In this document: positions 28,660 to 36,552 of the stretch, one piece after another
Layout: each line of letters begins with the position of its first letter
Numbering within the stretch: the first letter of the stretch is position 1
Source: Chitinophagaceae bacterium IBVUCB1
Lineage (GTDB): Bacteria > Bacteroidota > Bacteroidia > Chitinophagales > Chitinophagaceae
DNA length: 64,000 bases
NCBI GenBank assembly: GCA_002127285.1
Contig: NFUW01000002.1
Location: 582,744-646,743 of the forward strand
Direction of reading: 5' to 3'
Translations under genes and position numbers: made by a program
Notes under the pieces: model-generated
What the model saw: only the letters and a program-made list of their open reading frames with translations
Told to the model about the DNA's origin: nothing
The model's database searches: none

Positions 28660-30096
28660 CTAATGCGCCACCTGTACAGTTTCAGTATGTAGTAACACAG
28701 CACCTTTCGTTAGTTTGATGATATATAAGCCATCAGGCACATTGCTTACATCTATAAAGTCTTTGCATGGTTGTTGAAGCACCAACTTGCCATCTGTAGA
28801 TATGAATGTTACTTCCGTATCATTTATTGCAGTTTTGATATATAATTTGTCATTGACAGGGTTGGGATAAACAACATATCCATTGCTAACCGCCATACTA
28901 CCAACCGAAACGGGTATATTCTTTGTTTCAATCAGTGTAGTATAGTAGGGTGTACCAGCAATATTTGCTTTTATCGTCAGGGAATTGGTGGCTACATCGT
29001 ACTGAAACATTTTTGCTTGTCCCTTTTCGCTGGTTGTAAGCCCGTATAGTTTTCCGTCGCTTGCCTGCATTAGTGAGCCCTGCGGACAGTAGCCGTGTAG
29101 CGTACTATCAAAATTATACAGCTTTTTATGTTTGGCAGTTGAGGTGTCGTATTCAAATATCGTGCCCGCATTGTCCGTGCCGCCCAATACCGTCATCCCA
29201 TATAGCTTGCCATTTGTAGCTTGCACTAGCGAGCCTACTACTTCATGCCCTTGCAATGAATCGGGCATTACCTCGCTGAATTTATGTACTGCAGTCAGTT
29301 TATTCAGTATCAGGCTGCTATCATACTTAAATAACACACCACCACCGCTCCATCCTGCACCACCGTATTGAGACAAGCCATACATGAAACCGTTAGCGGC
29401 AGGCAATACATTTCCCTTTGGATGGATGCCAGACCAAGCAGGCCCCATGATAAAGCTGCCTAATAAATCAAACACGTTTGTATTGATATGATACCTGAAC
29501 ATCATACCCGTAGCATCGCCACCACCTGCACTGCATAGTCCATACAATACCCCGTTAGTAGTTTCTGTCAACGAGCCGTAAGGGTTGCCACCATTTTTAT
29601 TTATAAATTCCAGTTTTTTTACAAACAGGTTGTTTGTTGGGTTGTATTCAAATAATACCCCTCTGTTGGCATTTGGTACGGTATGTGTGCCACCTTTATA
29701 TGTCATACCATACAGTTTGCCGTTCGATGCCTCGCAGAGAGAGCCGTAAGGTGTCATGCCATTTAACGAATCGAAATCGTGTATTTTGGTGTATGTACCG
29801 CTTGCAGGATGCAGCTTGAATATAGTACCATAATTGTACAGTCCACCACTCGATGTCATCCCGTACAGATAGCCGTCTTTTGCCTGTATCAGCGAGCCAT
29901 AGGGGTCTTTGCCGTTTTGTGCATTGCTGAATGTATAAACGGCAGTATAATTATTGCCAACACTGTCTGTCTTGAAGATAACCCCTGCCGATGCAGCATT
30001 GGATGCAGACATACCCCATAATTCTCTTTGGGCATACAAGTGCATGGGCAACAGCCATATACAACAAACAACCATTAATCTGAAAACTATATGCAT
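28660..30096 (-). CDS. GloVer-repeat T9SS surface protein
   Basis: A 478-residue exported protein: a signal peptide ending near HLYAQ (residue 22), then about seven repeats of 45-55 residues of the GloVer type (for example PYGSLIQAKDGYLYGMTSSGG followed by GTIFKL). The repeated PYGSL ... LYGMT ... G-x-x-F pattern probably builds a beta-propeller. The last 75 residues are a T9SS type-A sorting domain (VVYPNPVNDKLYI ... DGLYIIKLTKGA). It should be secreted or cell-surface attached. No enzymatic motif was seen; a binding role is likely but unproven. Confidence 0.85.
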   Translation of the reverse strand: MHIVFRLMVVCCIWLLPMHLYAQRELWGMSASNAASAGVIFKTDSVGNNYTAVYTFSNAQNGKDPYGSLIQAKDGYLYGMTSSGGLYNYGTIFKLHPASGTYTKIHDFDSLNGMTPYGSLCEASNGKLYGMTYKGGTHTVPNANRGVLFEYNPTNNLFVKKLEFINKNGGNPYGSLTETTNGVLYGLCSAGGGDATGMMFRYHINTNVFDLLGSFIMGPAWSGIHPKGNVLPAANGFMYGLSQYGGAGWSGGGVLFKYDSSLILNKLTAVHKFSEVMPDSLQGHEVVGSLVQATNGKLYGMTVLGGTDNAGTIFEYDTSTAKHKKLYNFDSTLHGYCPQGSLMQASDGKLYGLTTSEKGQAKMFQYDVATNSLTIKANIAGTPYYTTLIETKNIPVSVGSMAVSNGYVVYPNPVNDKLYIKTAINDTEVTFISTDGKLVLQQPCKDFIDVSNVPDGLYIIKLTKGAVLLHTETVQVAH

Positions 30097-30200
30097 GCAA
30101 AAGCTGCTTTTAATTTACAGCCAATTGAAGTTAGGCTAAACAAACAGCAGCAATACTTAAAAAAGCTAAAATGGAGTAACGTGTCAGGTATTTCAATGTG

Positions 30201-30234
30201 CAGTCAGTAGTTTCCTCCTGACAGTAATAGCACG
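30201..30234. repeat. Extragenic palindromic repeat, copy B (degenerate)
   Basis: CAGTCAGTAG then TTTC then CTCCTGACAG; the arms match at 8 of 10 positions. The right arm and the following GTAATAGCAC resemble copy A (GTAGTAACAC). It lies in the 180-base gap before the 30277 gene. Confidence 0.6.
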
Positions 30235-30253
30235 GTTACAAATCTGCTATTAC

Positions 30254-30261
30254 TACTTTTG
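30254..30261 (+). promoter_or_regulatory. -7 box for the 30277 gene
   Basis: TACTTTTG, a full match to TAnnTTTG, 15 bases before the ATG. No TTG is seen at the ideal -33 spacing. Confidence 0.45.
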
Positions 30262-30276
30262 AAATAACTTTACCTC

Positions 30277-30957
30277 ATGGACTATAAACTTGAAAAGCGT
30301 ATCTGGACAGATGCAGATTTTGATGTCATGGGCTGGCATGATAACAAAGTTTACTGGACGCATCTTGATAAAGATTTAGTACTTGATATTGATTATATAC
30401 TTCAATGGATTGACTATGATACACCTGCCAACTATTCGTATGTCATAGCCCCTGCTACATTGGTTTTTAAACAACCGCAAGGGTTTCGGTTTGGTATAGA
30501 TGGTAATCGTTATTGTTTAGAAATACTGGATATAACACGTAAAAACACCAAGAAAGGTACATTGTGGACTATAACAATGGTTGAGGGGGAATTCAAATTT
30601 TATAGCAAAGGTTTTGTTCAGTACATAAGACAAGACCCCTTTTTTGAACATGGTCAGAGTATAAATTTTCATGAACGAGGGGGTTATTGTTTAGACCGTA
30701 CTACCAATCAGGATAATCCTAAAAGGTATAGTGAAGATGTATTGCGCCGCAGAGAAAAAGAAGCTGAACAAAGTAGAATAGCCAAGCAGTACGAGATGTT
30801 ACTGAACAAAAAAAAGGCACTTGATCTACAAAGAGAAAAAGGAGAAATTGATTTCAAACCCTACCTGATAACAAGCAGAGAATACAAACGGCAGCTAAAA
30901 GAATACCAAGCCTTGCTAAAGGGTACATGGTTTGAAGTAGATGACAATTTGATATAA
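30277..30957 (+). CDS. Hypothetical cytoplasmic protein (226 aa)
   Basis: No family recognised. The N-terminal half (1-120) is rich in aromatic and acidic residues (WTDADFDVMGWHDNKVYW, WIDYDTPANYSYVIAPATLVF) and looks like a compact alpha/beta domain. Residues about 150-200 are highly charged and probably helical or coiled (RRREKEAEQSRIAKQYEMLLNKKKALDLQ). There is no signal peptide, membrane segment or cysteine pair of note. The size and composition would fit an immunity-type or other accessory protein, but there is no toxin next to it, so this is only a possibility. It is a single gene, with its own -7 box. Confidence 0.6.
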   Translation: MDYKLEKRIWTDADFDVMGWHDNKVYWTHLDKDLVLDIDYILQWIDYDTPANYSYVIAPATLVFKQPQGFRFGIDGNRYCLEILDITRKNTKKGTLWTITMVEGEFKFYSKGFVQYIRQDPFFEHGQSINFHERGGYCLDRTTNQDNPKRYSEDVLRRREKEAEQSRIAKQYEMLLNKKKALDLQREKGEIDFKPYLITSREYKRQLKEYQALLKGTWFEVDDNLI

Positions 30958-30978
30958 AGGAAAATACAAAACCAGTTA

Positions 30979-31170
30979 TTATGATTTAGCCTTTTTGGTA
31001 TAATATCTCAAGATACAATACGCTATAAATCCAATAATTAAAGTACTTGCACTTCCTTTAGGTCTATTGGGAGTTCCTGTTAATATATGAATTAACTCGG
31101 ATATTATTCCGCCACACAACAGGCTAACTACAATTCTTATCCATGTTTTTTGTAAATATTTCATTGACAT
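30979..31170 (-). CDS. Small two-helix membrane protein (63 aa)
   Basis: A 63-residue protein with two predicted transmembrane segments (IRIVVSLLCGGIISELIHIL and TLIIGFIAYCILRYY) separated by a short polar loop. Its ATG follows the stop codon of the upstream gene directly (TAG then ATG), so it is translationally coupled to it. An ATG two codons later (MKYLQKTW) could also be used. No family recognised. Confidence 0.6.
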   Translation of the reverse strand: MSMKYLQKTWIRIVVSLLCGGIISELIHILTGTPNRPKGSASTLIIGFIAYCILRYYTKKAKS

Positions 31171-31572
31171 CTATCTTTTTATGCAAATCACTTCATTCGT
31201 AATCTTCATTTCATTAAAATTACAGGTAGTTACTTGTAAATAAGAGCTATCTCGAACCTCAATAATATGTACTGTCAGCATCGCATTTGATGGGAAAGCT
31301 GGAGCTTTTTTCAATGTTTCTTTTGTAGGAGTTAGTGTATAAGTACAATCATCTATCCATTTCACAATAAGTACAGATGAGTCAGTTTTCGTATGCGTCC
31401 ATTCTATTTGTTTTCGCCCATTTCGCTTAAAATATGATACGCCTGCTTCGGGGTCTATTAATTTAAACAGACCATTTTTAAATTGTGTACAATTTTTTGA
31501 TTGTCCGTTTGCGTGTTGAGTATATGTAAGTATAAAACCTATACAAACAATGTATTGTAATAATCTAAACAT
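31171..31572 (-). CDS. Exported hypothetical protein (133 aa)
   Basis: A secreted or periplasmic protein with a signal peptide ending near HANGQ (residue 24). The mature part shows CTQFKNGLFKL, RNGRKQIEW, a VKWIDDCTYTLTPT segment and two C-terminal cysteines. The motif set (C-x-x-F-x-x-G-x-F, then R-N-x-x-x-Q-x-E, then W-x-D-C-x-Y) recalls a small Bacteroidota family of unknown function. It is the first gene of a two-gene unit with the membrane protein at 30979. Confidence 0.65.
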   Translation of the reverse strand: MFRLLQYIVCIGFILTYTQHANGQSKNCTQFKNGLFKLIDPEAGVSYFKRNGRKQIEWTHTKTDSSVLIVKWIDDCTYTLTPTKETLKKAPAFPSNAMLTVHIIEVRDSSYLQVTTCNFNEMKITNEVICIKR

Positions 31573-31607
31573 AGAATTATGTAAGTTACTTTATTATTTT
31601 TTTTAAG

Positions 31608-31629
31608 TGCTGTCAGAAGTTTGCTCCTG
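31608..31629. repeat. Extragenic palindromic repeat, copy C (partial)
   Basis: GTGCTGTCAGAAGTTTGCTC shares its left arm and loop with copy A at 28614 but then diverges into CTGCTCAAGC, so the right arm is truncated. Confidence 0.55.
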
Positions 31630-31708
31630 CTCAAGCGTCCTAGCTTGAACATAAAATAAGTACAATAATCTGCATTAAAATACATTATCTATTATCACAT
31701 TAATTTTG

Positions 31709-31716
31709 TATTTTTG
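31709..31716 (+). promoter_or_regulatory. -7 box in the 31573-31962 gap
   Basis: TATTTTTG, a full -7 consensus match, two bases before the ATG at 31719. A transcript from here would be leaderless for that small frame or would be a non-coding RNA. Confidence 0.4.
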
Positions 31717-31718
31717 TT

Positions 31719-31868
31719 ATGCAAAATACTGCCATGAAAACAGCCAATTCACATCAACCATTAGTTAAATCTAATAAGCATTTTCTTTATTTGTTGCATT
31801 TTCACAAAACATCAAAAACGGCAACAAAATGCAACAAAACAAGTTGTTTTATAAATGTATTATCTTGA
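31719..31868 (+). CDS. Possible 49-aa ORF (doubtful)
   Basis: An ATG-to-TGA frame directly after a consensus -7 box, encoding a His/Lys/Thr-rich peptide (MQNTAMKTANSHQPLVKSNK and onward) with no recognised family. Its second half is made of the repeated GCAACAAAA DNA motif, so the coding content is dubious. It could be a leader peptide, a gene remnant or not translated. Confidence 0.25.
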   Translation: MQNTAMKTANSHQPLVKSNKHFLYLLHFHKTSKTATKCNKTSCFINVLS

Positions 31869-31955
31869 TTAATAGCAGATTGTGTAAATATTCTAAAGCC
31901 CAGATACCTGTAAAATGCAACAAATCAGGCCTATCTATCCCACCAGTGCAACAAA
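31790..31955. repeat. TGCAACAAA repeat cluster
   Basis: The 13-mer AAAATGCAACAAA occurs at 31826-31838 and 31912-31924, with its exact reverse complement at 31790-31802, and the 9-mer TGCAACAAA again at 31947-31955. AAAAACGGCAACAAAA in the same cluster also occurs at the extreme right end of the window, where TGCAACAAA is found again (63961). Confidence 0.7.
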
Positions 31956-31962
31956 TAGGCAA

Positions 31963-32799
31963 CTATGCATCCAGCAGTTTAATGCCTGTTTGGGTAATGT
32001 CTATTTTGCGCTGCTTGTAGAGTGCGCCCACTGTCATCTTAAACACTTTTTTGCTGATGCCAAAGAACTCGTATATAGCTGTTGGTTCGCTCTTGTCGTG
32101 GTAGGGCAGGTAGCCATCGTTTTCTGCCAGCAGACGCAGTATTTTATCGGCTTCTGTTTCCACTTTTTTATACCCTGCATCGCCCAGCGATACATCTATC
32201 TTGCCATCCTCTCTGATGGTTTTGATATAGCCCTTTTCCTTAGCCCCGTATTCCAACTCGCGAAACACCTCGTTATAGTGCAGCACCCCAAGATGCGCAT
32301 TGTTGATGATTACCTTATAGCCAATATCCGTTTTCTGATATACCAGCAGGTCAACGCTTTGTTTTTCTTTTACGGTCAGTTCATCGTTGTTCAGGTATCG
32401 CTCTATGCGTTGTGTAGCAGCTATGCGGCCTGTAGGCTCATCTATATACAACTTCACAAGGTATTCGCCGCCAACGGCTATGCGGGTAGTTTGCTGAGAA
32501 AGGGGCAGAAATATATCTTTCATCAGCCCCCAATCGAGAAACGCGCCTTGGTTGTTGATGCTCACCACCGTCAGCAGGGCTATATCGCCCGCTACGGCAT
32601 GGGGCTTTTGTGTAGTAGCTATCAGGCGGTTTTCACCATCATGATACAGAAACACGTCCAGTTCATCGCCCGCTTGCAAGCCCTTTGGCACAAAGCGGGT
32701 AGGCAGCAATATCTCTCCCGCATCGCCACCATCAAGGTACATGCCGAAGTCTACTTTCTTCACCACTTTCAAAGTATTGTATTGCCCTACCTGAACCAT
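31963..32799 (-). CDS. CvfB-type S1 RNA-binding protein
   Basis: A cytoplasmic RNA-binding protein of the CvfB/YitL family. It has tandem S1-like OB domains (VVKKVDFGMYLDGGDAGEILLP near the start; GAFLDWGLMKDIFLP; a third with GYIKTIREDGKIDVSL) and a C-terminal winged helix (YEFFGISKKVFKMTVGALYKQRKI). The frame is open to 32853, but the start at 32799 (MVQVGQYNTLKVVKK, 278 residues) matches the family and avoids overlap with the upstream DUF4260 gene, whose stop is at 32831. CvfB homologues influence virulence and gene expression in Firmicutes; the role in Bacteroidota is not defined. Confidence 0.87.
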   Translation of the reverse strand: MVQVGQYNTLKVVKKVDFGMYLDGGDAGEILLPTRFVPKGLQAGDELDVFLYHDGENRLIATTQKPHAVAGDIALLTVVSINNQGAFLDWGLMKDIFLPLSQQTTRIAVGGEYLVKLYIDEPTGRIAATQRIERYLNNDELTVKEKQSVDLLVYQKTDIGYKVIINNAHLGVLHYNEVFRELEYGAKEKGYIKTIREDGKIDVSLGDAGYKKVETEADKILRLLAENDGYLPYHDKSEPTAIYEFFGISKKVFKMTVGALYKQRKIDITQTGIKLLDA

Positions 32800-32830
32800 A
32801 TTGTATTTAAAACAGAGCGCAAAGTTAATC

Positions 32831-33199
32831 TTATTTGCCCTGCTTTCTGCCAATCTGCCCTAAATGCGTATCGTTAAACCCTGTATAGTACTTCAATCCA
32901 TACCCCATTATCCTGTCGAAAGAAGCATGTGCAAACAGCATCAAACCTGCAAAAGCAGTATAGTCGTTGTGCCATATCATGCCTATAGCAATAACGCAGC
33001 AAGCAACAGCCTTATGATGAAATATATTGTAGCTGATAGCACCCGCTTTGTTATTTATCAGGTAACCGAGCATACTGATGTCTGGCGCAAAGAACACCAA
33101 TACATAAACCCACCAAGATAAGTCTATGTTTAATAAAGACAGTGCGAATAACGAGATGGCAGTCATAGCCAGTTCTTCAATCCTTAATACGTTTTTCAT
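32831..33199 (-). CDS. DUF4260 membrane protein
   Basis: A 122-residue protein with about four hydrophobic segments. It carries the DUF4260 features RIEELAMTAISLFAL, a central FFAPDISMLGYLINNKAGAI and the C-terminal HASFDRIMGYGLKY. It is predicted to reside in the inner membrane. Function is unknown. It lies upstream of the cvfB-like gene on the same strand with a 31-base gap and may share its transcript; a Crp/Fnr gene on the same strand is just upstream. Confidence 0.82.
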   Translation of the reverse strand: MKNVLRIEELAMTAISLFALSLLNIDLSWWVYVLVFFAPDISMLGYLINNKAGAISYNIFHHKAVACCVIAIGMIWHNDYTAFAGLMLFAHASFDRIMGYGLKYYTGFNDTHLGQIGRKQGK

Positions 33200-33268
33200 T
33201 GTTTACAATTTTGATAATGCAAAGCTCGTAAGCAATGAGAGGCGCAGAATTGATAAATATCAAGAATT

Positions 33269-33838
33269 TCAGCCGATGGCCTTCTTGCGCAGTCGGCTTA
33301 GTGTTTCAGGTGTCATGCCTAGCATAGATGCAAGGTATTGCAATGGCACTTGGTTAAATAGTTCGGGGTTGATGGATAGTAATTGGTTGTATCTTTCTTC
33401 TGCCGTCATAAAAAGGAAGCTGTTTACCCGCTCTTCCAGTATAATAAAGCATTTGGCAATAAAGAGTTTTTCCAGTTTGTGCCATTCGGGTATTTGCAAA
33501 CCCAATTTTTCGTATTGGTCTTTATCTATAGTGTATAGCTCGCAATCGGTCAGTGCCTGTATGTTCCAGCGTGCAGGTGTGTTGAAGATGAAACTGGAAA
33601 GCTCTGTAACGAAATACCCCGATATACTTATCCATTGGGTTACTTCCTTATCGTTTTGGGTGCTGTATATGCGCACCAAGCCTTGTTTTATAAAACTAAG
33701 TTGTGTGCATATTCTGCCTTCTTTCAGCAGGTAGTCGCTTTTGTGTATGGCTTTGTACGAAAATGCACTTGCAATAGCCGATAAGTCTTCAGCCCTTGCA
33801 TCAAAATAGTGTTGTATATATTGTTCCAAATCCTTCAC
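33269..33838 (-). CDS. Crp/Fnr-family transcriptional regulator
   Basis: A 189-residue regulator with an N-terminal cNMP-binding-like beta roll (KSDYLLKEGRICTQLSFIKQGLVRIY) and a C-terminal winged helix (TAEERYNQLL ... VPLQYLASMLGMTPETLSRLRKKAIG), a structure common in Bacteroidota. It is divergent from the DNA-alkylation-repair gene with only 43 bases between starts, so it may regulate that gene, itself, or the DUF4260 gene downstream. No ligand can be inferred. Confidence 0.85.
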   Translation of the reverse strand: MKDLEQYIQHYFDARAEDLSAIASAFSYKAIHKSDYLLKEGRICTQLSFIKQGLVRIYSTQNDKEVTQWISISGYFVTELSSFIFNTPARWNIQALTDCELYTIDKDQYEKLGLQIPEWHKLEKLFIAKCFIILEERVNSFLFMTAEERYNQLLSINPELFNQVPLQYLASMLGMTPETLSRLRKKAIG

Positions 33839-33881
33839 CTCACAAATGTATTAATTTGTCAAAGACAGTTATTATTGCATT

Positions 33882-34997
33882 ATGGCTACCGAACTACAAC
33901 CATTCAAAGATTTTTTCTCGCCCCAATCTGTTGGCAGGCTCAGCGATTATATGCTGAAAGTATATCCCGATTTTAAGAAAAAGGATTTTGAGAAGAGCGT
34001 ATTTGATAAGCATTGGAAAGACAGAGAACTGAAAGAAAGAATGCGCCATATTACCATCATGCTGCACGATTTTCTGCCTGCCGATTTCAGGAAAGCAAGC
34101 AAGGTGCTGAGAGATTGTGTATTGCAAATGCGAAAAGAGGGTATCGAGTCTTTGGGTATAGAATACCTGTCTTTGCCCGATTATATAGGAGTGTACGGGT
34201 TGGATGATTTTGCTTCATCGGTGAAGGCTATGGAACTGATAACACAATTCATCAGTTGCGAATTTGCAGTGCGCCCTTTTATTATTAAGTACGATGATAA
34301 GATGCTGCAACAGATGATAACGTGGGGTAGCCATCCCAATCACAAAGTGAGGCGTTTGGCATCAGAGGGCTGCCGTCCGCGCCTGCCTTGGGCTATGGCA
34401 CTACCTGCACTCAAGAAGAACCCTGCACCCATATTGCCCCTGCTCGAAAAGCTGAAAGATGATACACATGAATGGGTGAGGCTGAGCGCTGCCAACAACC
34501 TGAACGATATATCTAAAGACAACCCCGATACAGTGATGCGCTTGTTCAAAAAATGGCATGGCAAAAGCAAAGAAGCCGATTGGGTTATCAAACACGCATC
34601 TCGCACCTTATTGAAACAAGGTAATACGGAACTGATGGCATTGTTTGGCTTCAAAGACGATGGTACGGTAAAGCATACAGGCTTTAAAATAGAAACCCCG
34701 AAGGTGAAAAACGGGGGCGATTTGGTGTTCTCGTTTACCATAGCCAATACTAGCAAAAAACCGCAGATGATAAGGGTAGAGTATGCCATGTATTACCTGC
34801 GTGCAAATGGCAGCCATTCCCGAAAAGTATTTAAGATAAGCGAAAGGGAGTATGCCCCCAACGAGGCGATAGCTACCAGTCGAAAGCAGAGCTTCCGCCC
34901 CATAACCACAAGGGTGTACTATGCAGGCAGGCATCGGGTAGCATTGGTAGTAAATGGCAAAGAGGTGGCCGAAGCGGCTTTTGAACTGCTGAAATAG
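33882..34997 (+). CDS. AlkD-like DNA alkylation repair protein
   Basis: A 371-residue HEAT-repeat protein of the DNA alkylation repair family, whose AlkD-type members excise bulky or cationic alkylated bases. The N-terminal part (HITIMLHDFLPADFRKASKVL) and the central ASEGCRPRLPWAMALPALKKNP and DDTHEWVRLSAANNLNDISKD segments are typical. The last 100 residues (KVKNGGDLVFSFTIANTSKKP onward) form a beta-rich C-terminal domain seen in the long subfamily. It is divergent from a Crp/Fnr regulator. Confidence 0.88.
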   Translation: MATELQPFKDFFSPQSVGRLSDYMLKVYPDFKKKDFEKSVFDKHWKDRELKERMRHITIMLHDFLPADFRKASKVLRDCVLQMRKEGIESLGIEYLSLPDYIGVYGLDDFASSVKAMELITQFISCEFAVRPFIIKYDDKMLQQMITWGSHPNHKVRRLASEGCRPRLPWAMALPALKKNPAPILPLLEKLKDDTHEWVRLSAANNLNDISKDNPDTVMRLFKKWHGKSKEADWVIKHASRTLLKQGNTELMALFGFKDDGTVKHTGFKIETPKVKNGGDLVFSFTIANTSKKPQMIRVEYAMYYLRANGSHSRKVFKISEREYAPNEAIATSRKQSFRPITTRVYYAGRHRVALVVNGKEVAEAAFELLK

Positions 34998-35014
34998 CGC
35001 ATTTGCTGCTTATT

Positions 35015-35044
35015 TTGACTTTCGGGCTTAGAATGTTACTTTTG
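35015..35044 (+). promoter_or_regulatory. Promoter of pyrR-pyrB
   Basis: TTG at 35015-35017 and TACTTTTG at 35037-35044 with a 19-base spacer, a full match to the Bacteroidota pattern. The pyrR start TTG is 17 bases after the -7 box, leaving almost no leader, so a long attenuator like that of Bacillus pyr operons is not possible here. Confidence 0.75.
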
Positions 35045-35060
35045 TATAAATATCGCACGT

Positions 35061-35591
35061 TTGAAGACCCTGCTTGATACAAAGCAATTAGACATTACGC
35101 TGCAACGCCTCGCTCATCAACTGATTGAGAACCACACCCAATTTAAGGATACCGTACTGATAGGCATACAGCCCCGTGGCGTATGGCTTTCAGACCGTAT
35201 TGCAGGCTTGCTAAAGGGCATTACAGGGCAGCCTGCCATCCCTTACGGCAAGTTGGATATTACCTTTTACCGAGATGATGTACATCAGGGCAACGAGATG
35301 CACGTACCCTCTCAAACGGATATACCTTTTAGCATAGAAGATAAGAATGTGGTGCTGGTAGATGATGTGCTGCATACGGGCCGCACTATACGCAGCGCTA
35401 TGGATGCGCTGATAGACTATGGCAGGCCTAAGAGTGTAGAACTACTGGTGCTGATAGACCGCCGCTTTAGCAGAGAGCTACCCATACAGCCCGATTATGT
35501 GGGGCAAACGGTAGATACCATCATCACGCAAAAAGTGAAAGTGTATTGGAAAGAGAAAGACCAAAAGGACGAAGTAGTATTGATTGACTAA
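35061..35591 (+). CDS. pyrR: PyrR bifunctional pyrimidine regulator/uracil phosphoribosyltransferase
   Basis: A 176-residue type-I phosphoribosyltransferase-fold protein. The PRPP-binding loop is VVLVDDVLHTGRTIRSAMDAL; the N-terminal LIGIQPRGVWLSDRIA and the C-terminal GQTVDTIITQKVKVYW fit PyrR. It may bind RNA or provide weak uracil phosphoribosyltransferase activity. The TTG start is supported by the promoter 17 bases upstream. It is directly followed by pyrB (24-base gap), consistent with pyrimidine control. Confidence 0.93.
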   Translation: MKTLLDTKQLDITLQRLAHQLIENHTQFKDTVLIGIQPRGVWLSDRIAGLLKGITGQPAIPYGKLDITFYRDDVHQGNEMHVPSQTDIPFSIEDKNVVLVDDVLHTGRTIRSAMDALIDYGRPKSVELLVLIDRRFSRELPIQPDYVGQTVDTIITQKVKVYWKEKDQKDEVVLID

Positions 35592-35615
35592 ACAAAAGAA
35601 TAAAGCAATATATAG

Positions 35616-36548
35616 ATGTCGCTATCTGTAAAACACTTGTTGGGTATTAAAGAACTGCAAACGGACGATATTCAAACCATCTTCCGCACGGCAGACAATT
35701 TCAAACAAGTATTGCAGCGGCAGATAAAGAAAGTACCCGCCCTGCGCGATACGACAGTTGCCAACATATTCTTTGAAAACTCTACCCGTACCCGTATATC
35801 TTTTGAACTGGCACAGAAGAGGTTGAGTGCCGATGTGGTCAACTTCTCCGCATCAGGCTCTTCAGTATCTAAGGGCGAAACGCTGATAGATACAGTCAAC
35901 AATATACTGGCCATGAAGGTGGATATGGTGGTGATGCGCCATAGTGCCAGCGGCGCACCTTGGTTTCTTGCCAACCATATAGATGCCAGCATCATCAACG
36001 CGGGCGATGGTATCAATGAACACCCCACACAAGCCCTGCTCGATGCTTTTTCCATGCGCGAAAAACTGGGCGACCTGAAAGGCAAGCGCATAGCCATCAT
36101 CGGCGACATCATGCACTCTCGTGTAGCACTCAGCAATATTTACTGCTTAGGAAAATTAGGTGCAGAAGTAATGGTAGCTGGGCCACCCACGCTGATACCT
36201 AAACACATAGAAGGCTTGGGCGTAAAAGTAGAGCATGATGTAAAGAAAGCTCTGCAATGGTGCGAGGTAGCCAATGTGCTGCGCATACAACTGGAACGTC
36301 AGCACAAGCCACTATTTTCTACCCTGCGCGAATATGCGCTGTACTACGGTGTGAATAAGCAAATGCTGGATAGCCTGCAAAAAGAAATACTCATCATGCA
36401 TCCGGGGCCCATCAACAGAGGTGTAGAGATTAGCTCTGATGTAGCAGACAGCAAACAGTCCATCATATTAGACCAAGTAGAGAATGGGGTAGCGGTGCGT
36501 ATGGCTGTCATCTACCTGCTATCGGGCAAGGGAGAACTGGCAGAATAA
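35616..36548 (+). CDS. pyrB: Aspartate carbamoyltransferase catalytic subunit
   Basis: Catalyses carbamoyl phosphate plus aspartate to N-carbamoyl-aspartate, the first committed step of pyrimidine synthesis. The 310 residues contain the carbamoyl-phosphate loop FFENSTRTRISFE, SASGSSVSKGETL, HPTQALLDAF, and the C-terminal HPGPINRGVEI. No pyrI is adjacent, so the enzyme is probably of the PyrI-independent type. It forms an operon with pyrR. Confidence 0.96.
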   Translation: MSLSVKHLLGIKELQTDDIQTIFRTADNFKQVLQRQIKKVPALRDTTVANIFFENSTRTRISFELAQKRLSADVVNFSASGSSVSKGETLIDTVNNILAMKVDMVVMRHSASGAPWFLANHIDASIINAGDGINEHPTQALLDAFSMREKLGDLKGKRIAIIGDIMHSRVALSNIYCLGKLGAEVMVAGPPTLIPKHIEGLGVKVEHDVKKALQWCEVANVLRIQLERQHKPLFSTLREYALYYGVNKQMLDSLQKEILIMHPGPINRGVEISSDVADSKQSIILDQVENGVAVRMAVIYLLSGKGELAE

Positions 36549-36552
36549 GCTC

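Larger units (their letters stand above)
31573..31962. other. 390-base gap with repeats and a possible tiny ORF
   Basis: No confident gene. From left to right it holds a partial copy of the CTGTCAGGAG repeat (31608-31629), an inverted pair TCAAGC/GCTTGA (31631-31648), a -7 box TATTTTTG (31709-31716) and a 49-codon frame at 31719-31868. It also carries several copies of a TGCAACAAA motif, including a perfect 13-bp inverted pair. Confidence 0.7.

Noticed and set aside
31573-31962. Remnant of a phage integrase or transposon end
   Set aside because: Short repeats are real, but no integrase or transposase motif, terminal inverted repeats of the usual length or target duplication was found; kept only as a repeat observation.
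31915-32877. 320-codon plus-strand ORF over the cvfB gene
   Set aside because: The minus strand encodes recognisable S1 domains; the plus frame is an antisense shadow.
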